From the NCBI GenBank assembly GCA_030610915.1, contig JAUWQS010000152.1:1-5210 (forward strand): a stretch of DNA of 5,210 bases. The letters are read 5' to 3'. Under the pieces are notes generated by a model. It was not told the origin of the DNA, searched no databases, and saw nothing but the letters and a program-made list of their open reading frames with translations. This DNA is from Pseudomonadota bacterium (lineage in GTDB: Bacteria > Desulfobacterota > Syntrophia > Syntrophales > JADFWA01). Below are positions 1 to 5,209 of the stretch, piece by piece (positions within the stretch are counted from its first letter, which is position 1; each line of letters opens with the position of its first letter). Made by a program: the position numbers and the translations under genes.

Positions 1-2
1 AA

Positions 3-101
3 GAGCCGGAGCTTACATTTGCACAAAAATTGTATACCTTTATAAAATACACTTTAGACGAGTATAAAAATCTTGTCAAGTATATATTTTCGTTGCAATT
101 C
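3..101 (+). pseudogene. possible coding fragment of an unknown gene, left of the IS256 relic
   Basis: Frame 3 is open from the left window edge and reads through this AT-rich stretch (EPELTFAQKLYTFIKY, then LDEYKNLVKYIFSLQF) directly into the transposase relic. The peptide looks protein-like, with many Lys, Tyr and Phe residues and no low-complexity run, but I do not recognise a family. The right limit is a guess, placed where the sequence starts to look like the 5' leader of the insertion sequence. It may be the upstream half of a gene broken by that element, or simply non-coding AT-rich DNA that happens to be open for about 30 codons. The sequence left of the window would decide. Confidence 0.22.
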
Positions 102-131
102 ACGGGCACAGATCTTGTCCCATCCACAGTT

Positions 132-449
132 GGAGGTTGTAAGAAGCAATCGTATCAAATCGCCAACAAGACCGACAGTCGAAAAATCGCCGAATTCCTG
201 AGTAAGGACGGCAGCAGGGAGTCGTTTCTCTCTCGGAACGGAAACTGCGTGTGGAAAAGCCCCGTCTGAGAAAGAAGGGCCCTGGCAGCGGCAAGGAAGT
301 GCTCATCCCCGCCTATGAAGCAATGGTCATCAACAGTCGTCTGGGCTCGCGGATTCTGGAGATCCTGATGAAAGGTGTTTCGACACGGAACTACAAGTCC
401 ATTCTCCCTGAGATGGCCGAAACGGTGGACGTGAGCAAATCACAGACAG
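132..449 (+). pseudogene. IS256-family (Mutator-type) transposase relic, internally deleted and truncated
   Basis: Two pieces of one DDE transposase are visible in different frames. The first (from 141, frame 3) reads KKQSYQIANKTDSRKIAEFL then SKDG, which resembles the N-terminus of planctomycete-type IS256 transposases. The second (from 206, frame 2) reads GRQQGVVSLSERKLRVEKPR, followed by LRKKGPGSGKEVLIPAYEAM and later GVSTRNYKSILPEMAETVDV and SKSQ, the conserved region before the catalytic core. The block normally lying between these pieces, roughly sixty residues as I recall the family, is missing. No ATG, GTG or TTG stands before KKQSY (the codon there is TGT), although a GGAGG Shine-Dalgarno-like sequence remains at 132-136. 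Homology stops after VSKSQ near 445-449, so the whole DDE catalytic domain and the right end of the element are gone. It cannot make an active enzyme. Family assignment is by motif recognition. Confidence 0.8.
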
Positions 450-657
450 CAGTGTCACACTCATATTGCCTTGGATTCGTTATAAACCACAAAACGGTAT
501 AATAGTTGATTGGACACAAACCATACCCAGAACACCAATAGGAAAATCGTATCCATTCAAAGTCAATTTGCAGACAGCCAAGAATAAATTACACATAGAA
601 TTGGTAGAGGATAAAGAAACTGTATTCGCATTCGCCATAGGCTTCAAACCAGAATAA
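442..657 (+). pseudogene. C-terminal fragment of an unknown protein, right of the IS256 relic
   Basis: Frame 1 is open from about 412 to a TAA at 655-657. From roughly 442 onward it reads like genuine protein: TDSSVTLILPWIRYKPQNGI, VDWTQTIPRTPIGKSYPFKV, and an end in ETVFAFAIGFKPE. Alternating hydrophobic and polar residues suggest a beta-rich C-terminal domain. There is no credible start: the first candidates are a TTG at 466 and later weak codons, with no Shine-Dalgarno sequence. It begins just where transposase homology stops, which fits a gene tail fused to the relic by deletion. I do not recognise the family. It could be the other half of the open frame left of the relic, or an unrelated gene end. 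Confidence 0.4.
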
Positions 658-711
658 CACATATGAAAATGAATGGCGACACTATAATATCATTTGTATT
701 TCTCCAAGTCT

Positions 712-742
712 TGCACCGGCTTACGTGATAACAAAAACGGTT
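712..742. repeat. 31-bp direct repeat, copy A
   Basis: This copy matches 1669-1699 in the same orientation at 28 of 31 positions. The last 18 bases are identical in both copies (TGATAACAAAAACGGTT and the base before it aside from one G/A change further left). The similarity extends a few bases to the left (GTCT) if a one-base gap is allowed. The two copies bracket the membrane-protein unit. The right half of this copy also forms one arm of the terminator hairpin at 735-756. Confidence 0.8.
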
Positions 743-756
743 GGTTAAGACCGTTT
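731..756 (-). terminator. rho-independent terminator of the membrane-protein unit
   Basis: Read on the minus strand, the 7-bp stem AAACGGT / ACCGTTT with an 8-nt loop (CTTAACCA) runs straight into a T-rich tail (TTTTTGTT). It lies about 30 nt after the stop codon of the 37-residue ORF, where a terminator would be expected. The plus-strand reading has no T-run after the stem, so it should act in one direction only. The stem is short and only moderately GC-rich, so its strength is uncertain. Confidence 0.6.
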
Positions 757-787
757 ACGCTGCCGCTGGGCTGTCCCGGTTTATTTA

Positions 788-901
788 TTATCTTTTCTCA
801 TCTTTTGGCTTATTGTTCTTGAGGGTATAAATCAGACCGCCAATCACAAGAGCAATTAAGATTGTCCTGACCAGATAGAAAGTAGAAGGCCTAATCTTCA
901 T
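788..901 (-). CDS. 37-residue single-span membrane microprotein
   Basis: An ATG at 899-901 opens a short frame ending at TAA (788-790). The product begins MKIRPSTFYLVR, continues with a hydrophobic stretch (about residues 9-27, TILIALVIGGLIY at its core) and ends in a charged tail, NNKPKDEKR. This is the layout of a one-span membrane microprotein. Basic residues lie on both sides of the span (Lys2, Arg4 and Arg12 before it; Lys28, Lys31 and Lys33 after it), so topology is unclear. Its start lies inside the last codons of the upstream 220-residue gene, overlapping by 11 nt (ATGAAGATTAG, with the upstream TAG inside). I see no strong Shine-Dalgarno sequence, so translation is probably coupled to the upstream gene. 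A terminator hairpin follows. I do not recognise a family, and the main doubt is whether so short a frame is translated. Confidence 0.6.
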   Translation of the reverse strand: MKIRPSTFYLVRTILIALVIGGLIYTLKNNKPKDEKR

Positions 902-1553
902 AGAATTGAGCTTCGAAAGCGTCTGAGTCCTTGTTGCCATCCCACGGATGCCTCCAAGTAAAAATAAATTTACATTTCACTGGGCTTGCGTTTTCAGCAT
1001 GGACATGGACGGTGAATAGAAATGTGCCTGTTTGCTGAAATATTTTGGTATAGCGATTAGGTGTTACCTCAAGATGTAGCCTAAATAGGTTGACATCCTT
1101 AGGCAGCGAAACAACGTCTATATATTGGTTTACTTCTCTCGGTATATCCATTGGGCGAAATTGCTCTGGTCGTAGCCCTTGGCAAGACCAAGCCAGCCGT
1201 ATACTGTCACAGTAACCTGTTGATTCAATTTCACCTTTTTCATTTCGCTTTTCTATGTTTGTCAAATATGCGCGGCAACCACAGGCTGTAGCTGCTAACC
1301 TCCCGTAACTTGTAGCTTTCATTCTAAAATAAACTACTGGCCTCCCATTAGCTGTAGTATAAGAAATACAGCCCTGAGTCTTTTTGTCGAATTCAACTTT
1401 TAGTTTTGGTCTTGTCAACTTCCAAGAAACCAAATTCCATAACTTACCAAATACAAAAACTACAATACCACCGATGCAACCAGCAATAATAGCCATCCAT
1501 GGCATAGAAAAAACGACAACATTTATTGCGTTATCTATTGTGTTAGGGTCCAT
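891..1553 (-). CDS. membrane-anchored protein of unknown function with a beta-rich soluble domain
   Basis: This is a 220-residue protein. Residues 1-9 are a short polar N-terminus (MDPNTIDNA). Residues about 10-36 form a single hydrophobic segment, including MPWMAIIAGCIGGIVVFVFG. A basic stretch, KLWNLVSWKLTRPKLK, follows, which by the positive-inside rule puts the C-terminal domain in the cytoplasm. Residues about 48-220 alternate like a beta-sandwich: PVVYFRMKATSYGR, ACGCRAYLTNIEKRNEKGE, YCDSIRLAWSCQG, then TGTFLFTVHVHAEN near the end. It resembles uncharacterised bacterial proteins with one membrane segment and an 'RPKLKV...YFRMKV.N.GR..A..CRAYL' domain. I recall such proteins as hypothetical only and assign no function. 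No catalytic motif is evident. The ATG at 1553 is preferred because the frame begins there and a good -10 box lies just upstream. The gene overlaps a downstream microprotein ORF and is likely co-transcribed with it. Confidence 0.85.
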   Translation of the reverse strand: MDPNTIDNAINVVVFSMPWMAIIAGCIGGIVVFVFGKLWNLVSWKLTRPKLKVEFDKKTQGCISYTTANGRPVVYFRMKATSYGRLAATACGCRAYLTNIEKRNEKGEIESTGYCDSIRLAWSCQGLRPEQFRPMDIPREVNQYIDVVSLPKDVNLFRLHLEVTPNRYTKIFQQTGTFLFTVHVHAENASPVKCKFIFTWRHPWDGNKDSDAFEAQFYED

Positions 1554-1559
1554 AAGCCT

Positions 1560-1587
1560 ATTATAACATTTGCCTGCCTGAGTATAA
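1560..1587 (-). promoter_or_regulatory. sigma70-type promoter of the membrane unit, probably giving a leaderless mRNA
   Basis: On the minus strand a perfect -10 box TATAAT (1565-1560) carries the extended TG motif (TGTTATAAT). It is preceded after 16 bp by a weak -35 match, TTATAC (1587-1582). Only six bases (AGGCTT) separate the -10 box from the ATG at 1553-1551. Transcription would normally start about there, so the mRNA would have almost no leader. No Shine-Dalgarno sequence is present in that gap. Confidence 0.55.
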
Positions 1588-1668
1588 CCTATAAAAAAAC
1601 TAATTTTTTACCAAAACATACAACCTATACGCAACCAGATTCAGTGAGAGTTTGCTAACCAGCTTGTC

Positions 1669-1699
1669 TGCACCAGTTTACATGATAACAAAAACGGTT
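1669..1699. repeat. 31-bp direct repeat, copy B
   Basis: This is the partner of 712-742 with three substitutions (G/A, C/T and G/A). It lies 41 bp beyond the stop codon of the recombinase stub and 115 bp upstream of the start codon of the membrane-anchored protein. Unlike copy A it is not followed by a complementary ACCGTTT arm, so it is not part of a hairpin. That makes conservation as a terminator an unlikely reason for the repeat. Confidence 0.8.
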
Positions 1700-1740
1700 A
1701 CTTTGCCTGCTGCCCTGTATGCAACCCACTTGTAGGTTTT

Positions 1741-1926
1741 TTACCCATTGGTCCCAGTTCCTTTTGACTTTTGCTGTTTACTTGACTTTGATAAATCCGG
1801 TAGTTTAGCAACCGCTTCAGACTCTTGCCCTCTTAATGTATGTGTGTATAACGACATCGTCAAGTTTATATCGCTGTGCCTCATAATCGACTGTGCTACT
1901 TTTGGATGTACTCCACTTGCCGCCGG
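1741..1926 (-). pseudogene. C-terminal stub of a tyrosine recombinase/integrase
   Basis: The frame reads AASGVHPKVAQSIMRHSDIN, then LTMSLYTHTLRGQESEAVAK, and ends at the TAA at 1741-1743. This is the last part of the catalytic domain of phage-integrase-type tyrosine recombinases. The final histidine (MRHSD) and the nucleophile tyrosine (SLYTH) are present. The first arginine, the HxxR box and all DNA-binding regions are absent, so it cannot be active. The frame stays open to an ATG at 1953, but the residues before AASG (MDVVTRWDFP) come from the end of the neighbouring oxidoreductase gene and do not look like integrase. Homology therefore starts near 1923-1926, only about 15 nt after that gene's stop. 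The stub probably marks a deletion or insertion junction. The element it belonged to may have included the repeats downstream of it. Confidence 0.85.
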
Positions 1927-1940
1927 AAAGTCCCATCGGG

Positions 1941-3317
1941 TTACAACGTCCATCCCTTGCGATACTGAGTGCGGATGTATTTATTGGCTTGAGGCAGATT
2001 TGTCACCTTCATATTGTCACTGTCCCATTCAATCCTGGTATTTACACGCTTGGCCACATTGCCCAGAAGGCATACTTCGGTCAACAGTCCCGAATACTCA
2101 AAATCGGCTCCCGCCGATTGCCTTGCCTTGCAGGCCCGAACCCAGTCCTGCTCATGGGAGCCTTTCACCCTCTCAATAGTCTTCGGTGGTTGTTTGTACT
2201 CTTTCATTTTACTCTCAGGTATAAGCCGAGGCCCTTCCCCGTAAACGCCTGCCGCCAGTTTTCCTTTACTGCCTTTGAACAGCGAGCCACCTTGCACATT
2301 GCCCATACGCCTGCCGTCTTCAAGCTCTGGCGGCCGGGGCGGACGGAGACCCTCATACCACGTTAGCTTAACCGGCGGCAAATTACCGCGGGCGTCGAAT
2401 TGATACGTTACAATAGATGCCACCGGATGTGTATCGGGATTGAGGTCCAGCGAGGCGGCCTCTACACTCCTCGGATGCCCCAGCTTCAATGCCCAAAAGA
2501 CGGGGTCCAGTGTATGAGCGCCGCGGTCCCCCATCATCCCACAGCCGAAGTCCAGCCAGCATCGCCACACTCCCGGATGGTACGCCGGATGAAAGGGACG
2601 CTCGGGGGCCGGACCCAGCCAGAGGTCCCAGTCCAGCGTTGCAGGGACCGGCGGCGTGTCCTTGGGCCGACGGCTCCACTTCGAACTCCACCAAGTATGT
2701 CCGAACGGGTAATAAGACAAGCTGCACCAGGCATCGACCTCGCGAACTTCCCCGATGGCCCCATCCTCAATCCACTCACGGATAAGGCGAATACCCTCAT
2801 CTGAATGCCCTTGAATTCCCATTTGCGTGGTTACTCCGGTTTCTCGGGCCGCCTTGGCCAGCATACGCGACTCATAGACATCGTGTGTCAGCGGCTTTTG
2901 GCAGTAAACGTGTTTTCCTCTCCGCATCGCCTCCATTGAGATAACCGCGTGCGTATGGTCCGGCGTGGCAATCACCACGGCGTCAATACCTTTCTGTTTG
3001 TCCAGCATTTTCCTGAAATCAGCATATATCTTCGCTTTTGGGTATCGTTTGAACGTTTTGGCTGCGTAGCTGCTGTCCACATCACATAACGCCACGATAT
3101 TTTCGCTCTCGAGCTGCCGCAGATTGCTCTTGCCCATTCCTCCGACACCTATCCCGGCAATGTTCAGCTTTTCGCTGGGCGGTGTATGCCCCGGTCCTCC
3201 GAGGACATCACGGGGTACAATCGTAAGCGATGCGGCTGTTGCAGCACAACCGCCAAGAAAGACCCGTCGGGACATTTTACTCGTATGTTTTTGGGCGTTG
3301 CTTTTCTGGTTCTTCAT
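1941..3317 (-). CDS. Tat-exported Gfo/Idh/MocA-family oxidoreductase
   Basis: This 458-residue NAD(P)-dependent dehydrogenase-type protein probably acts on a sugar or polyol outside the cytoplasm; the substrate is unknown. Residues about 15-41 form a twin-arginine signal (MSRRVFLGGCAATAASL). The Rossmann domain follows: KLNIAGIGVGGMG with the GxGxxG loop at 55-62, CDVD at 78-81 ending strand 2, ATPDHTH at 117-123, and CQKPLTH at 139-145, a variant of the EKP motif with Gln in place of Glu. The C-terminal sheet domain contains GMMGDRGAHTLDP (260-272), where His268 is the likely catalytic-site histidine. The end, YRKGWTL, is typical of complete members. I chose the ATG at 3317 because AAGGAA stands 8 nt upstream and the Tat signal follows at once. 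A TTG-initiated extension to 3407 would run into the insertion sequence and bury the signal. The gene is richer in G and C than its surroundings, and its native upstream region has been displaced by the IS. Confidence 0.92.
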   Translation of the reverse strand: MKNQKSNAQKHTSKMSRRVFLGGCAATAASLTIVPRDVLGGPGHTPPSEKLNIAGIGVGGMGKSNLRQLESENIVALCDVDSSYAAKTFKRYPKAKIYADFRKMLDKQKGIDAVVIATPDHTHAVISMEAMRRGKHVYCQKPLTHDVYESRMLAKAARETGVTTQMGIQGHSDEGIRLIREWIEDGAIGEVREVDAWCSLSYYPFGHTWWSSKWSRRPKDTPPVPATLDWDLWLGPAPERPFHPAYHPGVWRCWLDFGCGMMGDRGAHTLDPVFWALKLGHPRSVEAASLDLNPDTHPVASIVTYQFDARGNLPPVKLTWYEGLRPPRPPELEDGRRMGNVQGGSLFKGSKGKLAAGVYGEGPRLIPESKMKEYKQPPKTIERVKGSHEQDWVRACKARQSAGADFEYSGLLTEVCLLGNVAKRVNTRIEWDSDNMKVTNLPQANKYIRTQYRKGWTL

Positions 3318-3325
3318 AATAAGTA

Positions 3326-3331
3326 TTCCTT
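3326..3331 (-). promoter_or_regulatory. ribosome binding site deciding the oxidoreductase start
   Basis: Minus-strand AAGGAA lies 8 nt before the ATG at 3317-3315. It supports that start over the longer in-frame TTG start at 3407, which has no such site and lies inside the transposase gene. It belongs to the 31 bp of native sequence left between the start codon and the insertion sequence. Confidence 0.65.
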
Positions 3332-3348
3332 CATAAAGCAAAGATTTG

Positions 3349-3365
3349 TGAGTCCACTCTAAAAA
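3349..3365. repeat. inverted repeat, transposase 3' end of the IS
   Basis: TGAGTCCACTCTAAAAA matches the reverse complement of 5193-5209 at all 17 positions. Immediately inside, the two ends diverge (CACGCC here versus GGGTTG at the other end). It lies 7 bp from the transposase stop codon. Confidence 0.92.
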
Positions 3366-3379
3366 CACGCCTTTAGGCG
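3361..3379 (-). terminator. weak terminator-like hairpin overlapping the transposase stop codon
   Basis: On the minus strand CGCC-TAAA-GGCG is followed by TGTTTTTAG. The TAA stop codon forms most of the loop, and the T-run belongs to the inverted repeat. With only four GC pairs in the stem it is probably leaky at best, so it may not block read-through into the oxidoreductase gene. Confidence 0.3.
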
Positions 3380-5076
3380 GCTTGTCTGAAATGCTGTTGA
3401 GGCTCAAGCCAACAGCGGCTTTTGTCTCGAATAATTATTTTTCGAAGCTCATTTCGGCTACTCTTGGCAAACAAGCAGGGCAAAATGCCGCAAAGTAAGT
3501 TTGACAATGCAAAGAAGTCCGGATTCTCGGCCATATATCGCCAAACCCGGCCAAAGTTTATCGAAATCGCCATCGCATGCGCATACACCATCGTCTTGAA
3601 CAGCCCACGAACACGAAGTTTGCCCTTGTGATTGAACGGTTTTGTAAACTCCTTGACCGTGGCCTCTATGTTAGGCCGTAACTTTCGCCGTTCAGGCGGC
3701 AGCGATTTTATGTTTCTGTTTCGCTTGCCAAGAAGATAATCCGACCTGTCAAAATAATATGTCCGCTTATCACTTTGTTGTTTGGCAGGACAACTCCTGT
3801 TCGATGGACATTGCTTACAAATCTCTACATCAAAACATGCTTTGTGCCGCGTCTTTGTTTTTTGTGAGCTGACAGATTGATGAGGACACTTGACTGTATA
3901 TTCTTCATCGGATACTTCTTCGATTTCCATTGAAACTTCTGCCTTACGGCCTCGCACCGCAGTTTGAACATGAGTGATTTCGAGTTCTTCCATTTTCTTA
4001 TCGTTATCTTCGCTGCCGTAAGCACCGTCAGTATGCAGTTCGTTCAGGTCCGGAGTCTTTTCTTTGATAGGCTCAACTCGTTCGTTAAGTATCTTGCTGT
4101 CATCGGTATCGTTGGAACAAACAGCAACATCGGTTATCAAATTCAATTCATTGTCGGGATTGGCCGTCTCTGTTACATTGACGCTTTGTCCTCGGTAATG
4201 ACTATCTCGCTTTTTACGGTAAGTAGCATCTATATCATCCGGCGACTGAAGTGTACTGCCATTGAGTTCTTTGCCCGTCTTTACGGTTACCTTATTATCG
4301 ATAATTGTAAAATGCTCAGTGTAAACACGCTCAAATACGCCAAAAACCTCAAAATCTTTGTAGCTTTCATTTAAGGCTTCATAAAGCTTGTGATATAGTT
4401 GGCCCAACTTTTCTTGTTCATGCGGTATCTGATGACGTTGCAGATTATAAATGTATTGCCCCGATGACTGCTTTATATAAGGATTGAGAAGTTCTTTGAA
4501 TCGCAACTTGTCTTCATCGCTTAATACACGATATAGCCTGATCAGCATCTCAATTAAAAGCTGTGTACGACTGTAACTGCGAATATTGCTCATCGCCATA
4601 AAAGAATCGCTACGCTGGATATTGGTCTTTATCTTGAGTGTTTTCAATTGCCGCTGCGTAAGACCGTCGAATACTCCTTCTATCAGGTTCTGGCCGGTTG
4701 CAACAAAATGAGAAAGCAACCTGTTCTGAAAATTAAAAAAAGTCGCAGGGCAAAAAGGTGTTTGCTCCAGCGTATCCAGCCCCAGGGCTGTGCGAGTAAG
4801 CAGATCGAAATCAATGCGGTCAAATAAATTTTCGATTGTCCAGTTGTTGTGGTACATCAGTATTATTGAAGCCACAAGAGAATTAACCGGAGCATTTGGT
4901 CTGCTGCTGTTCTCTGAGTACAATACCGAGAAATCTTTTTCGTTTATCTTGCGAAAGACAAACTGATAAAAGTCATATTCTTTCGATTTCTTGAGCTTTT
5001 TGAGCTTGGCTTTCGGCAGTTGACTTGCGATACCAAATAAAGATGGCTGTAAATGTGAAGTGTTTTTTCGGAACAT
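3373..5076 (-). CDS. IS1182-family DDE transposase
   Basis: This 567-residue protein moves the surrounding element by DDE chemistry at the 17-bp ends. Residues about 1-145 resemble the N-terminal DUF772-type DNA-binding region, with HLQPSLFG near the start, NAPVNSLVASIILMY at 61-75, and NLFDRIDFDLLTRTALGL at 83-100. The probable catalytic triad is Asp157 (QRSDSFMAMSNIR), Asp350 (LHTDGAYGS) and Glu471 (RPNIEATVKEF). A conserved SPDDIDATYRKK lies at 278-289. A cysteine cluster between the second Asp and the Glu (Cys397, Cys414, Cys420, Cys423, Cys429; CKQCPSNRSCP) matches the metal-binding-like insert of this family. No stop or frameshift is seen, so it may be active. The ATG at 5076 is supported by GAGGG 7 nt upstream. 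The triad assignment is by motif and spacing, not by alignment. Confidence 0.93.
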   Translation of the reverse strand: MFRKNTSHLQPSLFGIASQLPKAKLKKLKKSKEYDFYQFVFRKINEKDFSVLYSENSSRPNAPVNSLVASIILMYHNNWTIENLFDRIDFDLLTRTALGLDTLEQTPFCPATFFNFQNRLLSHFVATGQNLIEGVFDGLTQRQLKTLKIKTNIQRSDSFMAMSNIRSYSRTQLLIEMLIRLYRVLSDEDKLRFKELLNPYIKQSSGQYIYNLQRHQIPHEQEKLGQLYHKLYEALNESYKDFEVFGVFERVYTEHFTIIDNKVTVKTGKELNGSTLQSPDDIDATYRKKRDSHYRGQSVNVTETANPDNELNLITDVAVCSNDTDDSKILNERVEPIKEKTPDLNELHTDGAYGSEDNDKKMEELEITHVQTAVRGRKAEVSMEIEEVSDEEYTVKCPHQSVSSQKTKTRHKACFDVEICKQCPSNRSCPAKQQSDKRTYYFDRSDYLLGKRNRNIKSLPPERRKLRPNIEATVKEFTKPFNHKGKLRVRGLFKTMVYAHAMAISINFGRVWRYMAENPDFFALSNLLCGILPCLFAKSSRNELRKIIIRDKSRCWLEPQQHFRQAA

Positions 5077-5083
5077 CCTTTTT

Positions 5084-5088
5084 CCCTC
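5084..5088 (-). promoter_or_regulatory. ribosome binding site of the transposase
   Basis: Minus-strand GAGGG stands 7 nt before the ATG at 5076-5074, a standard spacing. It makes this start preferable to any later in-frame methionine. Confidence 0.65.
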
Positions 5089-5115
5089 ATAAAAATAATA
5101 TTCTTATCAAAAGCC

Positions 5116-5143
5116 ATCATACAAAATTCACTATGAAAATCAA
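5116..5143 (-). promoter_or_regulatory. candidate promoter of the transposase
   Basis: On the minus strand TTGATT (5143-5138) and TATGAT (5121-5116) are separated by 16 bp, a reasonable sigma70-type pair. It lies inside the element, about 40 nt before the start codon and about 50 bp from the inverted repeat. The region is AT-rich, so a chance match is possible. Confidence 0.45.
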
Positions 5144-5192
5144 GAAAAAACAGCTCCAAAACACAATATCTTTAACCTCTTGCATGCAACCC

Positions 5193-5209
5193 TTTTTAGA
5201 GTGGACTCA
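5193..5209. repeat. inverted repeat, transposase 5' end of the IS
   Basis: TTTTTAGAGTGGACTCA is the exact reverse complement of 3349-3365. The element end is therefore inside the window, with a single flanking base (T at 5210) visible. Confidence 0.92.

Larger units (their letters stand above)
3349..5209 (-). mobile_element. IS1182-family insertion sequence, apparently complete
   Basis: The element is about 1.86 kb long, bounded by perfect 17-bp inverted repeats, and carries one uninterrupted transposase reading leftwards. Gene and length fit IS1182-family elements. It sits 31 bp upstream of the oxidoreductase start codon, in the same orientation, so transposase transcripts could run into that gene. 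Only one base lies between the right repeat and the window edge, so the target-site duplication cannot be checked here. The intact frame and perfect repeats suggest a fairly recent insertion. Confidence 0.9.

Noticed and set aside
712..756. Integron attC site at repeat copy A.
   Set aside because: The core-site pattern (GTTRRRY paired with RYYYAAC) is not satisfied, and copy B lacks the pairing arm altogether.
1721..1745. AACC...GGTT hairpin with a T-run on the plus strand near the recombinase stub end.
   Set aside because: Its stem is only four pairs and no plus-strand gene upstream would need it.
1748..2366. Plus-strand open frames of 143 and 157 codons opposite the recombinase stub and the oxidoreductase end.
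   Set aside because: They are antisense to two regions with clear homology, and the peptides show no recognisable motif or plausible ribosome binding site.
2383..2804. Several overlapping long open frames on both strands (98 to 134 codons).
   Set aside because: They lie wholly inside the well-supported oxidoreductase gene, in a GC-rich part where stop codons are rare, and their proline-, arginine- and serine-rich products show no domain.
3326..3357. Possible outward hybrid promoter at the IS end (TGGACT and TATGAA on the minus strand).
   Set aside because: Both boxes match the consensus only 4/6 and the 15-bp spacing is too short to support a claim.
3318..3407. In-frame N-terminal extension of the oxidoreductase into the IS (TTG at 3407).
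   Set aside because: It would place 30 IS-derived residues before the Tat signal and has no ribosome binding site, whereas the ATG at 3317 has one.
3964..4374. Plus-strand 136-codon frame with hydrophobic stretches.
   Set aside because: It is antisense to the transposase catalytic region. The hydrophobicity follows from the complementary codons of charged residues.
4944..5159. Minus-strand 71-codon frame starting upstream of the transposase.
   Set aside because: It overlaps the transposase start in another frame, has no matching ribosome binding site, and its product shows no known feature. It is probably chance.
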